This document shows positions 60,906 to 64,000 of a stretch of DNA of 64,000 nt, in pieces. The notes under the pieces are model-generated. The model saw nothing but the letters and a program-made list of their open reading frames with translations, searched no databases and was not told the origin of the DNA. This DNA comes from Metellina segmentata (lineage: Eukaryota > Arthropoda > Arachnida > Araneae > Tetragnathidae). The position numbers and the translations under genes were made by a program. The DNA lies in NCBI GenBank assembly GCA_947359465.1, contig OX375882.1:49729509-49793508 (forward strand), read 5' to 3'. The first letter of the stretch is position 1. Every line of letters starts with the position of its first letter.

Positions 60906-61200
60906 CGCCGCTTATCCAGGAAGTGAAGTGGTGGCGACTCATCCTCAAGCTCTTCTCCGTCTGCTGCTCTGCCACCCGAGTCGAAGTTGTTGCTGGCAGA
61001 CGGCGGTGCTGCGCAGTAATGAACTTGACCGGAAAGTGCTCGCTCCGCGGAGAGGAGACTCCCCGCGCCCTCTGGCTCTCACTTCACTTCATCCTCCTGC
61101 TCCGCGCGCATCCGTGCCCGGTGCCAGACGGAGAGAGAGGGAGATTCGGGTGCTCGATCCTCTTTTGAAATTTCAATTTCTGAGGACATGTGCCGCCTTC
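60906..61200 (-). promoter_or_regulatory. CpG-rich 5' region of the secreted-protein gene
   Basis: The GC- and CpG-rich block that starts in the exon continues to about 61160. This is upstream for the minus-strand gene and is likely its 5' UTR and core promoter. No TATA box is evident. Plus-strand frames across it (up to 227 codons) are shadows of the GC-rich exon and read as Ala/Arg/Gly-rich nonsense. The transcription start cannot be placed from sequence. Confidence 0.5.
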
Positions 61201-61233
61201 TCCCCTACTTGTGGGGAAAACGGAGAACTTTCT

Positions 61234-62540
61234 CTCTGCGTGAAGACATGGATTCAAGGAGAGCAAAGGGTTTTTCATCGAATGCCTTGTCAATTGAACA
61301 TTACTCAATTTGGTATTACGAAAACGAATTGACGAACTACTTACATTACCATGCTGTACAATTGGGGTGGGTTCACGTTACACCTCGCATATATTCATTC
61401 CAGATGGACAGACAAGCATCAATGCCGTATCTAGGATTTGAACAAGGAATCTTTCGTGAAAGCGAATAACTTCTACTCTGCGCAAAGGCATGGATGCAGG
61501 GAGAGCAAAGTGTTTTTCATCGAATGCCTTGTCAATTGAACATTACTCAATTTGGTGTTACGGAAACGAATTGACGAAATACTTGCATTACCCTGATGCA
61601 CAATTGTAGTGGGTTCATGTTACACCTCGTATACATTCATATATTCATTCCAGACGGACGGACACACATCATTGCCTTACCTAGGATTTGAATAAGAAAC
61701 CTTTCGGGAAAGCGAATAACTCTTACTCTGCGCAAAGGCAGGGATTAGGGGAGAGCAAAGTGTTTTTCATCGAATGCCTTGTCAATTGAACATTACTCAA
61801 TTTGGTATTACAAAAGCGAATAGACGAACTTCTTGCGCGACCCATGGGAGTGAGTTCATATTACACCTCGCATACATATACCACACATTCTAGGATCAGC
61901 ACCTTTTGGGAGAAATCATATATTCATTCCAGACGGACAAACATCATGCCGTACCTAGAATTTGAATAAGGAACCTTTCGGGAAAGCGGATAAATGTTAC
62001 TTTACGCAAAGGTATGTATACAGGAAGAGCAAATTGTTTTCATTGAATGCCTTGTCAAGTTGAACATTACTCAATTTGGTATTGAAAAAAAAATAGACAA
62101 ACTACTTGAGTTACCCTGTTGTACCATGGGAGTAGGTTCATGTTACACCTCGCATACATTCCACACATTCTAGGATAAGCCCCTTTTGGGAGAGATCATA
62201 TATTCATTTCAGACAGACGGACTAGCCACGGTAGCTCAGTCAGTAGAGTGTCGGGCTCGCATAGGAAGGGTTGTGGGTTCTGTCCTCCTGATCAGGGGGT
62301 TATCGGCCTCTGATTGGGATCTAAAATACGATATGTGTGAGTGAATGGATGTGTGAAAGGGACCTTTCTGTAAAACGGATGTGTCATGTATGAAGAAGTC
62401 CAACCCTCCGGGGCAATGGTACTCTCAATTGGGCCATATACAGCCCGCACGACAACAACAACAGACAGACGGACAAACATCAATACTGTATCTAGTTTTT
62501 GAATAAGGAACCTTTCGATCCAAAAGCCAGTTCCCTGACC
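61234..62540 (-). repeat. Tandem array of about 245-bp units with tRNA-like words
   Basis: Units begin near 61234, 61476, 61726 and 62000 (steps 242, 250, 274) at the phrase CTCTGCGCAAAGGCATGG, and a fifth, partial unit ends near 62540. Each holds TCATCGAATGCCTTGTCAAT, CATTACTCAATTTGGT, ACACCTCGCATA and ATTCCAGACGGACGG. On the minus strand each unit has a B-box-like TTGTTCAAATCCTAG. The outermost copy at 62560-62485 is preceded by a tRNA-like head (GGGCTCGTGGTCAGGGAACT). The array may be a SINE whose body has multiplied in tandem. Confidence 0.85.
62223..62461 (+). mobile_element. tRNA-derived SINE inserted in the array
   Basis: The head GTAGCTCAGTCAGTAGAG is a near-perfect A box (62232-62243), with a B-box-like GTGGGTTCTGTCC some 35 bases later. 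The body has no similarity to the other SINEs here. The tail is (AAC)n. A perfect 13-bp target duplication CAGACAGACGGAC lies at 62210-62222 and 62462-62474, which proves retrotransposition into an existing array unit. Confidence 0.92.
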
Positions 62541-63837
62541 ACGAGCCCGACTGGTTGACTTTTTCATTTAATGATCTAATTAGCTGTCGTGTAGCAAAAG
62601 TTGAGTGACAAACCAAACCAATAAACTTTTATCAGTACTTCTCTGTCTAATTATGGCTCTTGTAGCGAAGATAAATGCAATCCACTTTAATCCATTAATT
62701 AAAAATTACCAGACCGTGATGGACGAGATAACTCATCATTAAAAAAAACCTGACCAGATCTTGATTTTATCATCGTCAAGAATTCGCAACATCTCGACAA
62801 AAGAAAAATTGTCCAGATCTTGAGGGATGGGATACATCGTCAAAATTACTGGGAAGGCTTAGACCTGCTAAAATTAATCGTAGTGAGGCAAGCCAATCTA
62901 ACACAAATCTTTGAGTCGTCGACCCAGTTCTAATTATTCTTCTTGTTGCAAAAAAATGAAAAATGTTTAAGAAATTATAAGGTAAATGAAGTTGAATCAC
63001 CCTACCAGCACAGTAAAAGAAATTGATCATGGCAGATACTGATACAATTTTTGTACCAAACCAAACATTTAAACATAATCACACGTTTTCAACAATTTAA
63101 AGAAAATAATAGTTTTGAAGTCCTCGAAAGTACAAAAAGCATGACTGAGCTAAATATTATCACATGAAATGTAACTAATTGCTGATATTTTAAAATATAA
63201 AGCACTGTTCATAACTTTTTGCTTTAAATTGTTTACCTTCCTAACTGCCATATCCATGACATACTCGGCAAAAGGTTTTTAATGTATTTCGAGCAATTGC
63301 AGCAGAATTGCACACTTGGGTATCCCAATTTTGAATATGCGATACAAGTTTGTCAGCTTTTACAGAATTGAAACTATGCAGTTTTAAGACAAACGATTCC
63401 AAAAGCCATCTAATAAAAGACAATCTTGCTTATCTTATTAATACCACTTCATTGCTTACTCTTCCTCTAATAGTGGCAAATGTAAAGCTAAAAAATGGTG
63501 AAAAGTTTCTTGAAAAGAAATATTGAAGAAAAATAGAGAGAAAGGAAGAAAAAAAGCATTTTCTTGATAATTTTCACTTTATATCTAATATATCAGAAAA
63601 ATCAAATGCTAAAGTTTTCATATGAATTATTTTACTATTCTTACAGTTTGTATTACTTAATATTGTAATTTTCTACCAGAAATATATTCTGGATATTACA
63701 AGAAATCGGGCAGGAAAAAATCGAATAAGCGGTATATGATAACCTTGCTACAAGAGTGTCCGAACTTTAAAAAATAGATTTTGAGTTTTGAATGCTTATA
63801 TATCCGTGTAACTCCCCAAATCAAGGCAAGAATGGGT
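62541..63837. other. AT-rich non-coding sequence
   Basis: No gene recognised; the start of this stretch contains the tRNA-like head of the array. Short minus-strand frames (62776-63030, 63241-63423) have no domain. Confidence 0.55.
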
Positions 63838-64000
63838 TCGTATCAAGCGCGGTCATCTGACATCAATCCAATAGTACATGTTTGGAATGTTTCCGGGCGT
63901 TGCATTTAGTCTACACAACTCCACCAAGAACCGCACCAGAGCAAAGACCCGTTCTAGTGAGAGAATGGGATTCCTTCCCACAAAAACACCAGGACAGCCT
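63838..64000 (+). pseudogene. Tc1-like transposase C-terminal fragment, runs off the window
   Basis: Plus-strand translation gives ARSSDINPIVHVWNVSGRC, the C-terminal catalytic motif of Tc1 transposases, with the catalytic Glu changed to Val (GTA at 63874-63876). A TAG follows, then a frameshift, after which VLVREWDSFPQKHQDSL continues in another frame up to the window end. The element's upstream part is missing before about 63838. An old, dead copy. Confidence 0.8.

Noticed and set aside
60649..61332. 227-codon plus-strand open frame
   Set aside because: Antisense shadow of the GC-rich first exon and promoter; the translation is low-complexity Ala/Arg/Gly/Pro and then runs into the repeat array.

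Overview
This is an AT-rich, repeat-littered stretch of animal nuclear DNA, most likely arthropod and possibly spider or another chelicerate. The arthropod call rests on the mix of Tc1-like and mariner transposons, an R1/Jockey-type RNase H remnant, Helitron ends, hAT and TTAA MITEs and many tRNA-derived SINEs. The spider suggestion is an impression from transposase families I remember and was not searched. There are no operons, no rRNA genes, no CRISPR array and no convincing functional tRNA gene.

The only host coding sequence I can support is on the minus strand near the right end (60905 down to 60491). It is a GC-rich first coding exon with a signal peptide and a short secreted domain, ending at a clean splice donor (GTGAGT). 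Its pattern resembles the N-terminal domain of arthropod Vein/neuregulin-like EGFR ligands or the agrin NtA (NTR/OB-fold) type; that family call is tentative. No Ig, EGF or other partner exon is recognisable to its left, so positions 1-60484 may all be a very long first intron. A few moderately GC-rich islands with homeodomain-, forkhead-, CRE- or AP-1-like words (about 19440-19510, 36930-37060, 57890-58150) are candidate regulatory elements in it.

Layout. 1-9588: AT-rich sequence with a hairpin and a tandem duplication. 9589-20210: SINEs, a 35-bp minisatellite, a hAT MITE packed with ATCGATG words, and a 25-bp minisatellite with higher-order structure. 20990-25300: a Helitron, TTAA-flanked MITEs and one copy of a dispersed repeat. 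28250-31112: a deleted Tc1 element, a GC-rich island, the second copy of the dispersed repeat and a SINE. 35034-39952: a small hAT MITE, a second Tc1, and a non-LTR retrotransposon end between two SINEs. 43400-49205: more SINEs, a hAT-like MITE split by a nearly full-length Tc1, and a second Helitron. 51483-53565: SINEs and a mariner remnant. 60480-61160: the gene's first exon and CpG-rich promoter area. 61234-62560: a tandem array of about 245-bp units split by a SINE with a 13-bp target-site duplication. 63838-64000: a Tc1 transposase end running off the window.

All transposase and retrotransposon coding regions are broken. The most complete is the 341-codon Tc1 transposase at 45203-46228 (minus), interrupted by only two in-frame TAG codons. 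I did not find a convincing novel multi-gene system. The most unusual structures are the ATCGATG-rich hAT MITE, the chain of hairpins at the Helitron end, the 25-bp higher-order minisatellite, and the tRNA-like tandem array just upstream of the gene.
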